DNA from: Jiella mangrovi
GTDB lineage: Bacteria; Pseudomonadota; Alphaproteobacteria; Rhizobiales; Rhizobiaceae
DNA length: 64,000 bases
NCBI RefSeq assembly: GCF_017815135.1
Contig: NZ_JAGJCF010000003.1
Coordinates: 372,001-436,000, forward strand
Reading direction: 5' to 3'
Under the pieces are notes generated by a model, which had not been told where the DNA came from, made no database searches, and was given only the letters and a program-made list of their open reading frames with translations. Positions 1 through 10,247 of this stretch are shown here, in pieces. The position numbers and the translations under genes were made by a program. How positions within the stretch are numbered: the stretch's first letter is position 1; each line of letters opens with the position of its first letter.

Positions 1-2
1 AT

Positions 3-2216
<2,214 letters not shown>

Positions 2217-2509
2217 GCCCTGGTGCCGGCCGTCCTTGCGCCGCCCGCAGACCCTGTCGCGGGCGACGGAGAGTGCGGCGACCGGCGGGATCGAAGAGCT
2301 GCGATCTCCACGGGATCGGGGTGCTTGCCGGCGCGCCAGGAACACCATCGCCGGCGCGTCGTCTGAAGCCGCGTCCGCATCGGGAACGCGGATCTGATCC
2401 GCCATCAGAGCCCCGGATCCGGCCGGGTAGCTCGCCTCGGCTGACCGGGCGGACTCGCGAATTCTGGCGAAAAACCGGCAAAAACCTGTAAAAATCGGGC
2501 CCTGCGGGG
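2217..2509. other. Intergenic region with no supported gene
   Basis: This stretch between ligA and the BCCT promoter has open frames on both strands, but they are rich in Arg/Pro/Ser, continue as antisense of ligA, and lack convincing ribosome sites. I see no RNA gene or repeat in it. Confidence 0.5.
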
Positions 2510-2546
2510 TTGATCGGTTGGGGTTTGAGCCATCTAATCGGCTCAA
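2510..2546 (+). promoter_or_regulatory. Candidate sigma-70 promoter with overlapping palindromic operator for the BCCT gene
   Basis: TTGATC (2510-2515) and TCTAAT (2533-2538) are separated by exactly 17 bp and match the -35/-10 consensus at 4 and 5 of 6 positions. A perfect 7-bp inverted repeat, TTGAGCC (2525-2531) and GGCTCAA (2540-2546) with an 8-bp centre, spans the -10 box. A repressor bound there would block the promoter. The start site would be near 2545. The assignment is by pattern only; no regulator gene is adjacent. Confidence 0.5.
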
Positions 2547-2552
2547 TGATCA

Positions 2553-2606
2553 GGAGCCGCGCGACAGGCTCCCGGCATCCCGTGCGTCTCAACGAGGCGC
2601 TTTTTT
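2553..2606 (+). terminator. Leader hairpins and intrinsic terminator just upstream of the BCCT gene
   Basis: A hairpin GGAGCC/GGCTCC (2553-2558 with 2567-2572) is followed by GCGTCTC-AAC-GAGGCGC (2584-2600, one G-T pair) and six T residues (2601-2606). The T-run ends 21 bp before the BCCT start codon at 2628. It lies downstream of the candidate promoter, so it could act as an attenuator or end a short RNA of about 60 nt. Confidence 0.5.
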
Positions 2607-2627
2607 CTTTTCAACGACGAGGTCTCG

Positions 2628-4241
2628 ATGTCCACACAACAGACCACCGAGATACCGGACGTGTCCGTGACCGACTATGAGGTCGGCCAGGACAATATCC
2701 AGCGTTTCGGGCTCGACATCCACAATCCGGTCTTCCCGATTTCGGCGAGCATCATCATCGCTTTCGTCGCCTTCGCGCTGCTCTTCCCAGGGCAGGCCGA
2801 CGGCTTCTTCAACTGGCTGCGCCCGGCCATCACCTCGACCTTCGACTGGCTGTTCATCCTCGCCGGCGACATCTTCGTGCTGTTCTGCCTCGCCGTCGTC
2901 GTCTCGCCGCTCGGCAAGGTCAGGCTCGGCGGCAAGGATGCCAAGCCCGAATTCGGCTATTTCGGCTGGTTCGCGATGCTTTTCGCCGCCGGCATGGGCA
3001 TCGGCCTGATGTTCTACGGCGTTTCCGAGCCGATCACCCATTTCTCCGCCTCGATGGAAGGCGGGGCGTCGGCGCCGCTGATGGGCGCTGCCGGCGACAC
3101 CGAGGCCTCGCGCCAGCTGGGCATGGCCGCCACGATCTATCACTGGGCTCTGCATCCCTGGGCGATCTACGCCGTCGTGGCGCTGGCTCTGGCATTCTTC
3201 AGCTACAACTGGGGCCTGCCGCTGACCATGCGCTCGGTCTTCTATCCTTTGCTCGGCGACAAGGCCTGGGGCTGGCCCGGCCACCTCATCGACATTCTCG
3301 CCGTCTTCGCGACGCTCTTCGGCCTCGCGACGTCGCTCGGATACGGTGCCGAGCAGGCGACCGGCGGGTTGAACTACCTGTTCGGCGTGCCGGACGGGGT
3401 GATGTCCAACATCGTGCTGATCTGCCTGATCACCGGCGTGGCGCTGGTCTCGGTGCTGGCGGGTCTCGATTCGGGCGTGAGGCGCCTGTCCGAGATCAAC
3501 ATGGTGCTCGCGCTTCTGCTTCTGCTCTTCGTGTTCTTCATCGGACCGACGGTCCAGCTGCTGCAGGGCTTCGTCGGCAACACCTGGGCATATGTCCGCG
3601 AGTTCGTTCCGCTGTCGAACCCGTTCGGCCGGGCCGACGACGGATACCGCACCGGCTGGACGACGTTCTACTGGGCCTGGTGGATGAGCTGGTCGCCCTT
3701 CGTCGGCATGTTCATCGCCCGCGTCTCGCGCGGCCGCACGGTGCGTGAGTTCCTGATCTGCGTTCTGATCATCCCGACCATCGTCTCGATCATCTGGATG
3801 ACCGTTTTCGGTGGAACGGCGCTCTACGAGACCATCGGCGGGTTCGATGGCATCGTGAACGCCGACCTCGAGGTGAAGCTGTTCGAGATGCTGGCTCAGC
3901 TGCCGCTGTCGCAGATCACGTCCTTCATCGGCATCATTCTCGTCATCGTCTTCTTCGTCACCTCGTCGGATTCGGGGTCGCTGGTCATCGACACGATCAC
4001 CGCCGGCGGCAAGATCGATGCACCGGTGCCCCAGAGGGTCTTCTGGGCGACGTTCGAGGGGCTGGTGGCGATCACCCTGCTTCTCGGCGGCGGCCTCGGC
4101 GCCCTGCAGGCGGCGGCGATCGCGACAGGTTTCCCCTTCGCGATCCTGCTTCTGTTCCTCTGCTGGTCGACATGGAAAGGCCTGGCGGAAGAGCGCAAGC
4201 AGCCCTTCCTCGAGAAGATGAAGGCGCAGAACAAGATCTAG
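2628..4241 (+). CDS. BCCT family transporter (betaine/choline/carnitine type)
   Basis: A 537-residue inner-membrane carrier with about twelve hydrophobic segments, the standard size for the betaine/choline/carnitine transporter family. The family signatures are present: GMGIGLMFYGVSEP near residue 125 and the tryptophan-rich WWMSWSPFVGMFIARVSRGR block near residue 350, followed by the RTVREF loop. It probably imports a quaternary ammonium osmolyte such as glycine betaine or choline using the sodium or proton gradient. The exact substrate cannot be read from the sequence. It stands alone, behind its own promoter-like region, and short N- and C-terminal tails argue against a large osmosensing tail of the BetP kind. 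Confidence 0.93.
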   Translation: MSTQQTTEIPDVSVTDYEVGQDNIQRFGLDIHNPVFPISASIIIAFVAFALLFPGQADGFFNWLRPAITSTFDWLFILAGDIFVLFCLAVVVSPLGKVRLGGKDAKPEFGYFGWFAMLFAAGMGIGLMFYGVSEPITHFSASMEGGASAPLMGAAGDTEASRQLGMAATIYHWALHPWAIYAVVALALAFFSYNWGLPLTMRSVFYPLLGDKAWGWPGHLIDILAVFATLFGLATSLGYGAEQATGGLNYLFGVPDGVMSNIVLICLITGVALVSVLAGLDSGVRRLSEINMVLALLLLLFVFFIGPTVQLLQGFVGNTWAYVREFVPLSNPFGRADDGYRTGWTTFYWAWWMSWSPFVGMFIARVSRGRTVREFLICVLIIPTIVSIIWMTVFGGTALYETIGGFDGIVNADLEVKLFEMLAQLPLSQITSFIGIILVIVFFVTSSDSGSLVIDTITAGGKIDAPVPQRVFWATFEGLVAITLLLGGGLGALQAAAIATGFPFAILLLFLCWSTWKGLAEERKQPFLEKMKAQNKI

Positions 4242-4272
4242 GCCCGGTTCGGGCCAAGGAACGGTTCGTTCC
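4241..4272 (+). repeat. Tandem GTT-loop hairpins after the BCCT stop codon
   Basis: Two back-to-back perfect 6-bp hairpins with the same GTT triloop follow the stop: GGCCCG-GTT-CGGGCC (4241-4255) and GGAACG-GTT-CGTTCC (4258-4272). Neither has a T-run. They lead directly into the larger terminator hairpin that follows. Confidence 0.6.
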
Positions 4273-4274
4273 CC

Positions 4275-4310
4275 TCGGCCGGCGCCTCCCGCGCCGGCCG
4301 AATGTGTTTT
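4275..4310 (+). terminator. Intrinsic terminator between BCCT gene and crcB
   Basis: A perfect 11-bp GC-rich stem TCGGCCGGCGC / GCGCCGGCCGA (4275-4285 with 4291-4301, loop CTCCC) is followed by a U-rich tail ATGTGTTTT. It most likely ends the BCCT transcript. Confidence 0.6.
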
Positions 4311-4340
4311 GTCGGACGATTTATTGAGCGAAGTGACCCG

Positions 4341-4718
4341 ATGTATCAGCTTCTTCTCGTGGCGCTCGGCGGCGGTCTCGGCGCGGCCCTCAGGCATCTT
4401 TCCGGGATTGCCGCCCTCAGGCTCTTCGGCGCCGGATTTCCCTATGGCACGATGTTCGTGAACGTCGTCGGCTCCTTCGTCATGGGGGTCTTCATCGAGC
4501 TCCTCGCCCGAAGGTTCGGCGCCTCTGCCGATCTGCGCCTGTTCTTTGCGACGGGCGTCCTCGGCGGCTTCACCACCTTCTCGTCGTTTTCTCTCGACAC
4601 GGCCTTTCTCACCGAGCGTGGCGATCTCATGCTGGCGGCGGTTTACGTCATCGGATCGGTGGTCATCGGTATCGCCGCTCTCTTCGCGGGGCTGGCGATC
4701 GTCCGGGCTCTGGCCTGA
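4341..4718 (+). CDS. crcB: Fluoride channel CrcB/Fluc
   Basis: CrcB/Fluc proteins form dimeric inner-membrane channels that expel fluoride. The product is 125 residues with four hydrophobic segments and the family motifs: GGGLGAALRH at the N-terminus, GTMFVNVVGSFVMG near residue 40 (Asn of the pore) and GFTTFSSF near residue 75. I start at the ATG at 4341, which gives the canonical MYQLLL N-terminus; an upstream in-frame ATG at 4302 would add an unconserved tail overlapping the terminator. In related genomes crcB often precedes rluC; here about 2.9 kb of other genes lies between them. No fluoride riboswitch consensus is visible upstream. Confidence 0.95.
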   Translation: MYQLLLVALGGGLGAALRHLSGIAALRLFGAGFPYGTMFVNVVGSFVMGVFIELLARRFGASADLRLFFATGVLGGFTTFSSFSLDTAFLTERGDLMLAAVYVIGSVVIGIAALFAGLAIVRALA

Positions 4719-4963
4719 CGCCCGGAACGGCGCCCTGCGTCGCGTCGGCCGGAAGGAAGGCGCTCTCGATCTCCGGACCCGAGCATCGTCCTGGCCGCCA
4801 GTCGGTTGCGATTTTCGCGCCGATTCGACCGCCCACCGCGCATCCCATCCGATCACGCCCCAGTCGAGATTGAACCGCCGGCCTCTTGCCTTGGCGCTTT
4901 GGCCGGGCGTATGGCCAGACGAAAGAAGCCGTGTGGCGCCGAGTTTGCGCAAGGACCGTTGGC

Positions 4964-5797
4964 ATGACCCGCAAGACAAGAAAACTGATCCGCCGGATCG
5001 CGATCGCCCTCCCTCTGGCGGTTTTATGTTTCTGGCTGATCCCGATCGTGACGATCGTCTGGATCGTCTGCGGGCTGATCGACGTCGGCAGGAACAAGGC
5101 CAAGACGCAGCTGATGTACAGCCGCTATTTCATGGGCAACGGCATTCCAACCTGGCTGCTTTCCCCGTTCAATCTTTTGATCGATCTTCTCAGCTACAAA
5201 AATCCCGGCGTATGGCGGCTTGAGGATTTTCCGCCCGAATGGCGGGCCGAGATCGATACCGTGCTCGATACCTTCCGCGAAAAGAAGACCGAGATCATCG
5301 CCGACATCGACCAGCAGTTCCCGGCCGGCCGGCGCGGCATGTATGTCTATCAGTGGTTCGGCAAGCAGTTCGTCGACGACGTGCCGGAGTTCAATCGCGA
5401 GTTCAAATACGTCAAGACGATCGCCGTCTCGGTGTTTTCCGGCAAGGAATCGACCACCTGGCACTATGGCCCGCTGCGGCTGACCCTGCGGGTTCTTCTT
5501 AATCTGGAGCCGGCCGACAGCGACCGCGTGTTCATCGAATGCAACGGCGTCAAGCATCTGTGGCGTGACGATCCGCTCTACATCTTCGACGACACGCTGT
5601 TTCACCAGTCCGTCAACGAGGTCGACGCGCGGCGCTACAACGTCTTCATGGACGTCATCCGGCCGAGCCCGGTGCCTGGCTTCCTGTCGACGCTTCTGAT
5701 CGGCGTCTCGGCTCTGGCCGACCGGCTGAAGGCGATGTTCTACAAGAACTGGAAGATGATCGACCGGCGGGGCGAGGCGGCGAAGCCGGCCTCCTGA
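4964..5797 (+). CDS. Aspartyl/asparaginyl beta-hydroxylase-family protein
   Basis: The 277-residue product has an N-terminal hydrophobic anchor (residues about 15-40) followed by an Asp/Asn beta-hydroxylase domain, a cupin-fold Fe(II)/2-oxoglutarate dioxygenase. The candidate metal and co-substrate ligands are in HYGPLRLTLRVLL (residues about 165-180) and in FDDTLFHQSVNEVDARR followed by DVIRP near residue 215, matching the His...His...Arg pattern of the family. Members hydroxylate peptide side chains or modify lipids such as lipid A, so the substrate is open. The ATG at 4964 is chosen because AAGGA lies 9 bp upstream. It stands just before an epimerase gene on the same strand. Confidence 0.82.
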   Translation: MTRKTRKLIRRIAIALPLAVLCFWLIPIVTIVWIVCGLIDVGRNKAKTQLMYSRYFMGNGIPTWLLSPFNLLIDLLSYKNPGVWRLEDFPPEWRAEIDTVLDTFREKKTEIIADIDQQFPAGRRGMYVYQWFGKQFVDDVPEFNREFKYVKTIAVSVFSGKESTTWHYGPLRLTLRVLLNLEPADSDRVFIECNGVKHLWRDDPLYIFDDTLFHQSVNEVDARRYNVFMDVIRPSPVPGFLSTLLIGVSALADRLKAMFYKNWKMIDRRGEAAKPAS

Positions 5798-5823
5798 GAT
5801 CCGCTCACTGCGGGGAGAGGGCG

Positions 5824-6807
5824 TTGCGCATCCTTCTGACCGGCTCGTCCGGCTGGCTCGGGCGGTTTCTAGCCCCAAGGCTGCGGGCGAGGGGCGACGA
5901 GGTGATCGGCCTCGACGTGGCGCCGGGCGCCGACACCGACGTGCTGGGCTCGGTTGCCGACGGGGCCCTGGTCGATCGTGTGTTCGCGGAAAACGGCATC
6001 GAGGCGGTGATCCATGCGGGCGCGCTGCACAAGCCGGACATCGCCCGCTATCCGGCGCAAAGCTTCGTCGACGTCAATGTGACCGGCACGCTGAACCTTC
6101 TCGAAGCCGCGACGCAAGCGGGGCACGATCGCTTCGTCTTCACCTCGACGACGTCCCTGATGATTTCCCAGGCGATCCGTGCCGAGGCCGGGGACGCTGC
6201 GGTGTGGCTCGACGAAGCGGCAGGGCCGCTTGCGCCACGCAACATCTACGGGGTCACCAAGCTCGCCGCAGAGGGGCTTTGCCGGCTGTTCCATATCGAG
6301 CATGGGCTGAACACGATCGTACTGCGAACATCGCGCTTCTTCCCCGAAGACGACGACACGCTCGACCACCTGTCTGGACCGAATCTGAAGGCGAACGAAT
6401 TCCTGAACCGGCGACTGACTGTAGAGGATGCGGCCGACGCTCACATCGCCGCGCTGGACAAGGCGCCGGAGATCGGCTTCGACGTTCTCGTGGTTTCGGC
6501 GCCGACGCCGTTCGCGCGGTCTGAGGCGAGGGAGCTGAAGGCCGACGCGGCTTCGGTGATTGCCCGTTATTTCCCCGATGCCGCCGAGCTATACGCGCGG
6601 CGCGGTTGGCTGCTGCCAAGATCGATTGGCCGGGTCTACGACGCGCGCCGCATGGAGCGTGTCCTCGGTTTTCGTTGCCGGACGGATTTCGCCGCCATTC
6701 TGGCAGTGCTGGAGGAGGGCGCCGACCTGCCGTTTCATCACGATCCCAATTACGTGTCGCCGAAGGAGAGGTCGCGTCCAGTCTCGACGAACCGGGAGCT
6801 GGGCTAG
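5824..6807 (+). CDS. NAD(P)-dependent epimerase/dehydratase (extended SDR)
   Basis: A 327-residue extended short-chain dehydrogenase. The N-terminal Rossmann motif is GSSGWLGRFLAP, the catalytic pair is YGVTK (near residue 142), and the STTS stretch before it provides the Ser/Thr. Such enzymes act on NDP-sugars or related polyols. The start is a TTG at 5824, supported by GGGGAGAGGG a few bases upstream. It follows the beta-hydroxylase by 26 bp and is probably cotranscribed with it. The exact substrate is unknown. Confidence 0.85.
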   Translation: MRILLTGSSGWLGRFLAPRLRARGDEVIGLDVAPGADTDVLGSVADGALVDRVFAENGIEAVIHAGALHKPDIARYPAQSFVDVNVTGTLNLLEAATQAGHDRFVFTSTTSLMISQAIRAEAGDAAVWLDEAAGPLAPRNIYGVTKLAAEGLCRLFHIEHGLNTIVLRTSRFFPEDDDTLDHLSGPNLKANEFLNRRLTVEDAADAHIAALDKAPEIGFDVLVVSAPTPFARSEARELKADAASVIARYFPDAAELYARRGWLLPRSIGRVYDARRMERVLGFRCRTDFAAILAVLEEGADLPFHHDPNYVSPKERSRPVSTNRELG

Positions 6808-6873
6808 ACTCAATCGACAGTGATGGTGGCGTCGAGCAGGAGCCCTTCGACAAGGCAGCCGGGCAGTTGGGGA

Positions 6874-7140
6874 TCAATGAAGCGACTGCAGGCCGCGCTC
6901 GAGAAGCTCGCGCATGAAACGCTGATACTTCATTCCGCGCCGTGCGGCTTCGGCCTTTATCGCGGCGAGCTGGCGTTCCGGCATCCGCATGGTGACGCGC
7001 GCCGATTTCTCATCGAATTCGTGATGAACTGGTTCGATCCGGCTCCAGTCGTAGGCCGTCAGGTCTGCCTCCGCGACGAATTGCTCGGCGGCTTCATCGG
7101 TCGGCAGACTGGGCCAAGGCTTTTTGTCTATGCTGCTCAT
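6874..7140 (-). CDS. CopG/BrnA-like antitoxin
   Basis: An 88-residue protein whose C-terminal half (about residues 45-86) is a ribbon-helix-helix domain: a short strand SARVTMRMP followed by two helices ending in RFMRELLERGLQ. This is the layout of CopG-type antitoxins that pair with BrnT toxins. The N-terminal part is acidic and probably wraps the toxin. Its start lies 47 bp inside the toxin gene, so translation is coupled. RHH antitoxins of this class usually repress their own operon. Confidence 0.8.
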   Translation of the reverse strand: MSSIDKKPWPSLPTDEAAEQFVAEADLTAYDWSRIEPVHHEFDEKSARVTMRMPERQLAAIKAEAARRGMKYQRFMRELLERGLQSLH

Positions 7141-7408
7141 AGAGCTTGACCTCGTCTCGATGCATGTAGCGGGCGCTGATGGGGCGAATCAACATTCCCT
7201 CGGTCGTCTCGCGATAGGTGATGACGGCGAACACGTAGCGACCCGAAATTGCGGGCGCCGCGATGCGCCATCGCTCCTCCGTGGGATGCGGATTTATCAC
7301 GCGGAAGTCCGCGGCGCGGATCGCCTGCTCTATCTCCGCTCGACCGACACCATGCTTGCCGCATTTGGGCCAGTTTCCGGCGTCCCAGTCGAATCCGGCG
7401 ACCCGCAT
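7094..7408 (-). CDS. BrnT-family toxin
   Basis: A 104-residue protein matching BrnT ribonuclease toxins: an N-terminal FDWDAGN, KHGV near residue 18, a central EERW...GRYVFAVITYRET block, and the C-terminal signature RPISARYMHRDEVKLYE. BrnT toxins fold like RelE and cleave RNA to slow growth. The antitoxin gene overlaps its 3' end, the usual BrnT-first order. No Shine-Dalgarno is visible before the ATG at 7408, and a -10-like TATTTT lies six bases upstream. The pair is read against all neighbours. Confidence 0.8.
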   Translation of the reverse strand: MRVAGFDWDAGNWPKCGKHGVGRAEIEQAIRAADFRVINPHPTEERWRIAAPAISGRYVFAVITYRETTEGMLIRPISARYMHRDEVKLYEQHRQKALAQSADR

Positions 7409-7413
7409 AGGTT

Positions 7414-7443
7414 AAAATATGCACGTTTGTATGTACATTTCAA
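7414..7443 (-). promoter_or_regulatory. Candidate promoter of the toxin-antitoxin operon
   Basis: On the minus strand TTGAAA (7443-7438) and TATTTT (7419-7414) are 18 bp apart. The expected start site is at or next to the toxin ATG (7408), which would make the mRNA leaderless. TGTA and TACA half-sites (around 7428-7437) sit in the spacer and could be the antitoxin operator. Confidence 0.4.
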
Positions 7444-7645
7444 GGTGGGCTGTTTTGCTTGGCGACGAGACCAACCGGACAAAACATGGCCTATTGAGCA
7501 CCACCGGCCCGTTGAGACAGGACGCGTGAATGTGCAGAAACGGGACTTCATTGCTCATTGCTGCCGCTTTCATTAGGAAACGAGAAACACAAGCGCCTCG
7601 GCCATCTCACATGGACAGTTGCGTTAAATCGAAAGGCATGGACCG

Positions 7646-8632
7646 TTGGCAGGCGTCGAGCAAAAACGGGTGGAGGAGGACGAGGCGGGTCTCAGGCTCG
7701 ATCGCTGGTTCAAGCTCCATTATCCGGGCCTCGGCTTCGGTCATCTGCAGAAGCTGCTCCGCTCCGGCCAGATCCGCGTCGACGGCGGCCGGGCAAAATC
7801 CGACACGCGCGTCGAGCCGGGACAGATGATCCGGGTGCCGCCGGTCGGCAGCGACCTGAAGACCCTCGACAGCAAGCCCCTGACCGCCAACACGATGAAG
7901 CACCGGGAGGACGGCGAGATCCTGTCGAAGATGCTGCTCTACGAGGACGACAAGGTCATCGTCCTCAACAAGCCGGCGGGGCTCGCCGTGCAGGGCGGCT
8001 CTGGCGTCGTGCGCCATGTCGACATGATGCTCGAGGCCTGGCGCAACAAGAAGGGCGAGAAGCCGCGCCTCGTCCACCGCATCGACCGCGACACCTCCGG
8101 TATTCTCGTCGTCGCCCGCACGCGCGGCGCGGCGACGGCGCTGACCAAGGCGTTTCGCGAGCGCGATACGCAGAAGCACTACTGGGCGATCGTCAAGGGC
8201 GTGCCGGCGCCGCATGAGGGGCGGATCTCGACCTATCTCGCCAAGGAGCAGACGCCGGACGGGGACCGGATGCGCATCGCCAAGCATGGCGACGAGGGGG
8301 CCGACCACGCGCTGTCCTACTACCGGGTGATCGATCAGGTGGCGCAGAATTTCGCCTGGCTGGAGATGCAGCCGCATACCGGCCGCACCCACCAGCTGCG
8401 TGTGCATGCCCTTCATCTCGGCCATCCGATCATCGGCGATCCGAAATATTTCGAACACGACACCAACTGGGAGTTTCCCGGCGGCGTGCAGAAGCGGCTG
8501 CATCTGCACGCCCGGCGGATCGTCATTCCGCATCCGGCCGGCGGCGTGATCGATCAGATCGCGCCACTGCCGCCGCACATGGTGCAGACCTTCAACCTGT
8601 TCGGCTTCGACGAGGCAGAGCTCGGTGACTGA
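7646..8632 (+). CDS. rluC: 23S rRNA pseudouridine synthase, RluC family
   Basis: The enzyme isomerises uridines in 23S rRNA. The 328-residue product begins with an S4 RNA-binding domain (about residues 13-70) and continues with the RluA/RluC catalytic domain, whose active aspartate is in HRIDRDTSG near residue 135. RTHQLRVHALHLGHPI is the second family motif. The only sensible start in frame is the TTG at 7646. It heads a run of three genes (rluC, a HAD phosphatase and the ATP12 chaperone gene). RluC rather than RluD is favoured by the S4 domain and by the order of genes, but the exact target uridines are inferred. Confidence 0.9.
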   Translation: MAGVEQKRVEEDEAGLRLDRWFKLHYPGLGFGHLQKLLRSGQIRVDGGRAKSDTRVEPGQMIRVPPVGSDLKTLDSKPLTANTMKHREDGEILSKMLLYEDDKVIVLNKPAGLAVQGGSGVVRHVDMMLEAWRNKKGEKPRLVHRIDRDTSGILVVARTRGAATALTKAFRERDTQKHYWAIVKGVPAPHEGRISTYLAKEQTPDGDRMRIAKHGDEGADHALSYYRVIDQVAQNFAWLEMQPHTGRTHQLRVHALHLGHPIIGDPKYFEHDTNWEFPGGVQKRLHLHARRIVIPHPAGGVIDQIAPLPPHMVQTFNLFGFDEAELGD

Positions 8633-8642
8633 GGCGGCTCAG

Positions 8643-9308
8643 ATGAAGGCCGTCCTGTTCGACTGCGACGGAACGATTGCCGATTCCGCCGGGCTGATTT
8701 CGGCCATCATGACGCGCGCGTTTCGCCGCTTCGACCTGGAGCCGCCGCCGCCGGAGGCGACGCGGGCGATCATCGGATTGTCTCTGGAAACGGCGGTGCA
8801 GGCGCTGCGACCATCGCTTGATCCAGCCCAGGCGCGCGAGATCGCCGAGGGGTATCGCGTCGAATACCGCGCCGAACGGGCCCGGCCGGACTTTTCGGAA
8901 GAACTCTTCGCCGGCATGGCGGATCTGGTGCGTGAGCTCTCGGCACGGGACGAGGTGCTTGTCGGCATGGTCACCGGCAAGTCGCGTCGCGGCGTTGCCG
9001 CCCTGACCGCCCATCATGGCATCGAGACGTGCTTTTCCGCGGTGCGGACGGCGGACGATTGTCCCTCGAAGCCGCATCCGGCGATGGTGCTCGAATGCTG
9101 CGAGGAATTCGGCGTCGCCCCGAAGGAGGCGGTCGTCGTCGGCGACACGACCTTCGACATGGAGATGGCGAAGGCGGCGGGCGCTCATGCCGTCGGCGTG
9201 TCCTGGGGCAGCCACTCGGTCGAGCTGATGCGCGGGGCCGGAGCCGACGAGATCGCCGAAAACGTCGATGCGCTGGTCGCGGCGCTCGAGCGTTTTCTGG
9301 CAAGGTGA
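8643..9308 (+). CDS. HAD-family hydrolase, phosphoglycolate phosphatase-like
   Basis: A 221-residue HAD superfamily phosphatase with motif I DCDGTIADS at the N-terminus (first Asp the nucleophile), motif II VTGKS near residue 105, and motif III/IV KPHPAM and GDTTFDMEMA around residues 145-180. The helical cap between motifs I and II makes it subfamily I, like Gph. I prefer the ATG at 8643; a GTG at 8625 would overlap the rluC stop and add six residues. Physiological substrate unknown, probably a small phosphorylated metabolite. It is tightly packed behind rluC. Confidence 0.88.
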   Translation: MKAVLFDCDGTIADSAGLISAIMTRAFRRFDLEPPPPEATRAIIGLSLETAVQALRPSLDPAQAREIAEGYRVEYRAERARPDFSEELFAGMADLVRELSARDEVLVGMVTGKSRRGVAALTAHHGIETCFSAVRTADDCPSKPHPAMVLECCEEFGVAPKEAVVVGDTTFDMEMAKAAGAHAVGVSWGSHSVELMRGAGADEIAENVDALVAALERFLAR

Positions 9309-9461
9309 GAGGCCAAGGGCACCGCGCGCGCAGCCTCGCCGCGCGTTCCATAATGCGCCGTGCGTCCGAATAAACGCACAAAGAACGCTCTAACTTATTG
9401 AAGCACCGCATCGTGCTTTGCGAAAGTCGAGCCCGATTCTGCAGCGCCACCAAGGGTCATC

Positions 9462-10196
9462 ATGTCGAACACGCCCCCTTTTGCCCGACCGGAACTGCCG
9501 AAGCGTTTCTACAAGGCCGTCGCGGTCACCGAAACGCCGCAGGGTTTTGCCGTGTCGCTGGACGGCCGGCCGGTGAAGACGCCGGCGCGAAAGCCTCTCG
9601 CGGTGCCGACGAAGCCGGCGGCGGATGCGATCGCGGCCGAGTGGGAAGCCCAGAGCGAGCGCATCGATCCCGCCTCGATGCCGGTGACGCGGCTCGCCAA
9701 CACGGTCATCGACGGCATCCTGGACGATCCCGAGCCGGTTCGGGCCGAGATTGCCCGCTTCGCCGAGACTGACATGATGTTCTACCGGGCCGGCGAACCC
9801 GAGCGGCTGGTGGAGCGCCAGCGTGAGCGCTGGGATCCGATCCTCGCATGGGCAGAGGAGCGTCTGGGGGCGCGGTTCACCCTTGCAGAGGGCGTCATGC
9901 ATGTCGCCCAGCCGGACGCCTCGCTTGCGGTCGTCCGCGCGCATCTTCAGGGCTTTGCCGACGGATTCTCGGTCGCTGCGCTTCACCAGATGACGACGCT
10001 GACGGGCTCGGCCCTACTGGCGATGGCCATTGCCGACGGACGGCTTTCGGCGGAAGAGGCATGGGCGCTCGCCCATCTCGACGAGGACTGGAACGTCGAG
10101 CAGTGGGGCGCGGATGACGAGGCGATGGCGCGGCGCGATGCCCGTTGGCAGGAAATGCAGGCGGCCGCGGTGATGCTTGCCCGCGAGCGGCAATAG
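9462..10196 (+). CDS. ATP12-family F1-ATPase assembly chaperone
   Basis: A 244-residue homologue of mitochondrial Atp12, which binds the alpha subunit of F1-ATPase before assembly. The conserved N-terminal block (KRFYKAVAV, LDGRPVKTPA, LAEWEAQ-like AAEWEAQ) and the C-terminal WALAHLDEDWNVEQWG motif are present. In bacteria this family is largely confined to Alphaproteobacteria, which supports the taxonomic call. It sits in the rluC-HAD-ATP12 order known from rhizobia, 153 bp after the HAD gene. Cytoplasmic; no signal peptide. Confidence 0.92.
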   Translation: MSNTPPFARPELPKRFYKAVAVTETPQGFAVSLDGRPVKTPARKPLAVPTKPAADAIAAEWEAQSERIDPASMPVTRLANTVIDGILDDPEPVRAEIARFAETDMMFYRAGEPERLVERQRERWDPILAWAEERLGARFTLAEGVMHVAQPDASLAVVRAHLQGFADGFSVAALHQMTTLTGSALLAMAIADGRLSAEEAWALAHLDEDWNVEQWGADDEAMARRDARWQEMQAAAVMLARERQ

Positions 10197-10247
10197 ATCC
10201 CGCCACGCTCGCTGTCTGAGTTCGTTTCAGGCAACCGTATGGATTGC

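Noticed and set aside
4241-4340. Fluoride riboswitch ahead of crcB
   Set aside because: The region lacks the riboswitch core; it holds simple hairpins and a terminator instead.
2589-4979. Long minus-strand open frame across the BCCT gene and crcB
   Set aside because: It is a shadow of the plus-strand transporter genes, without any known domain.
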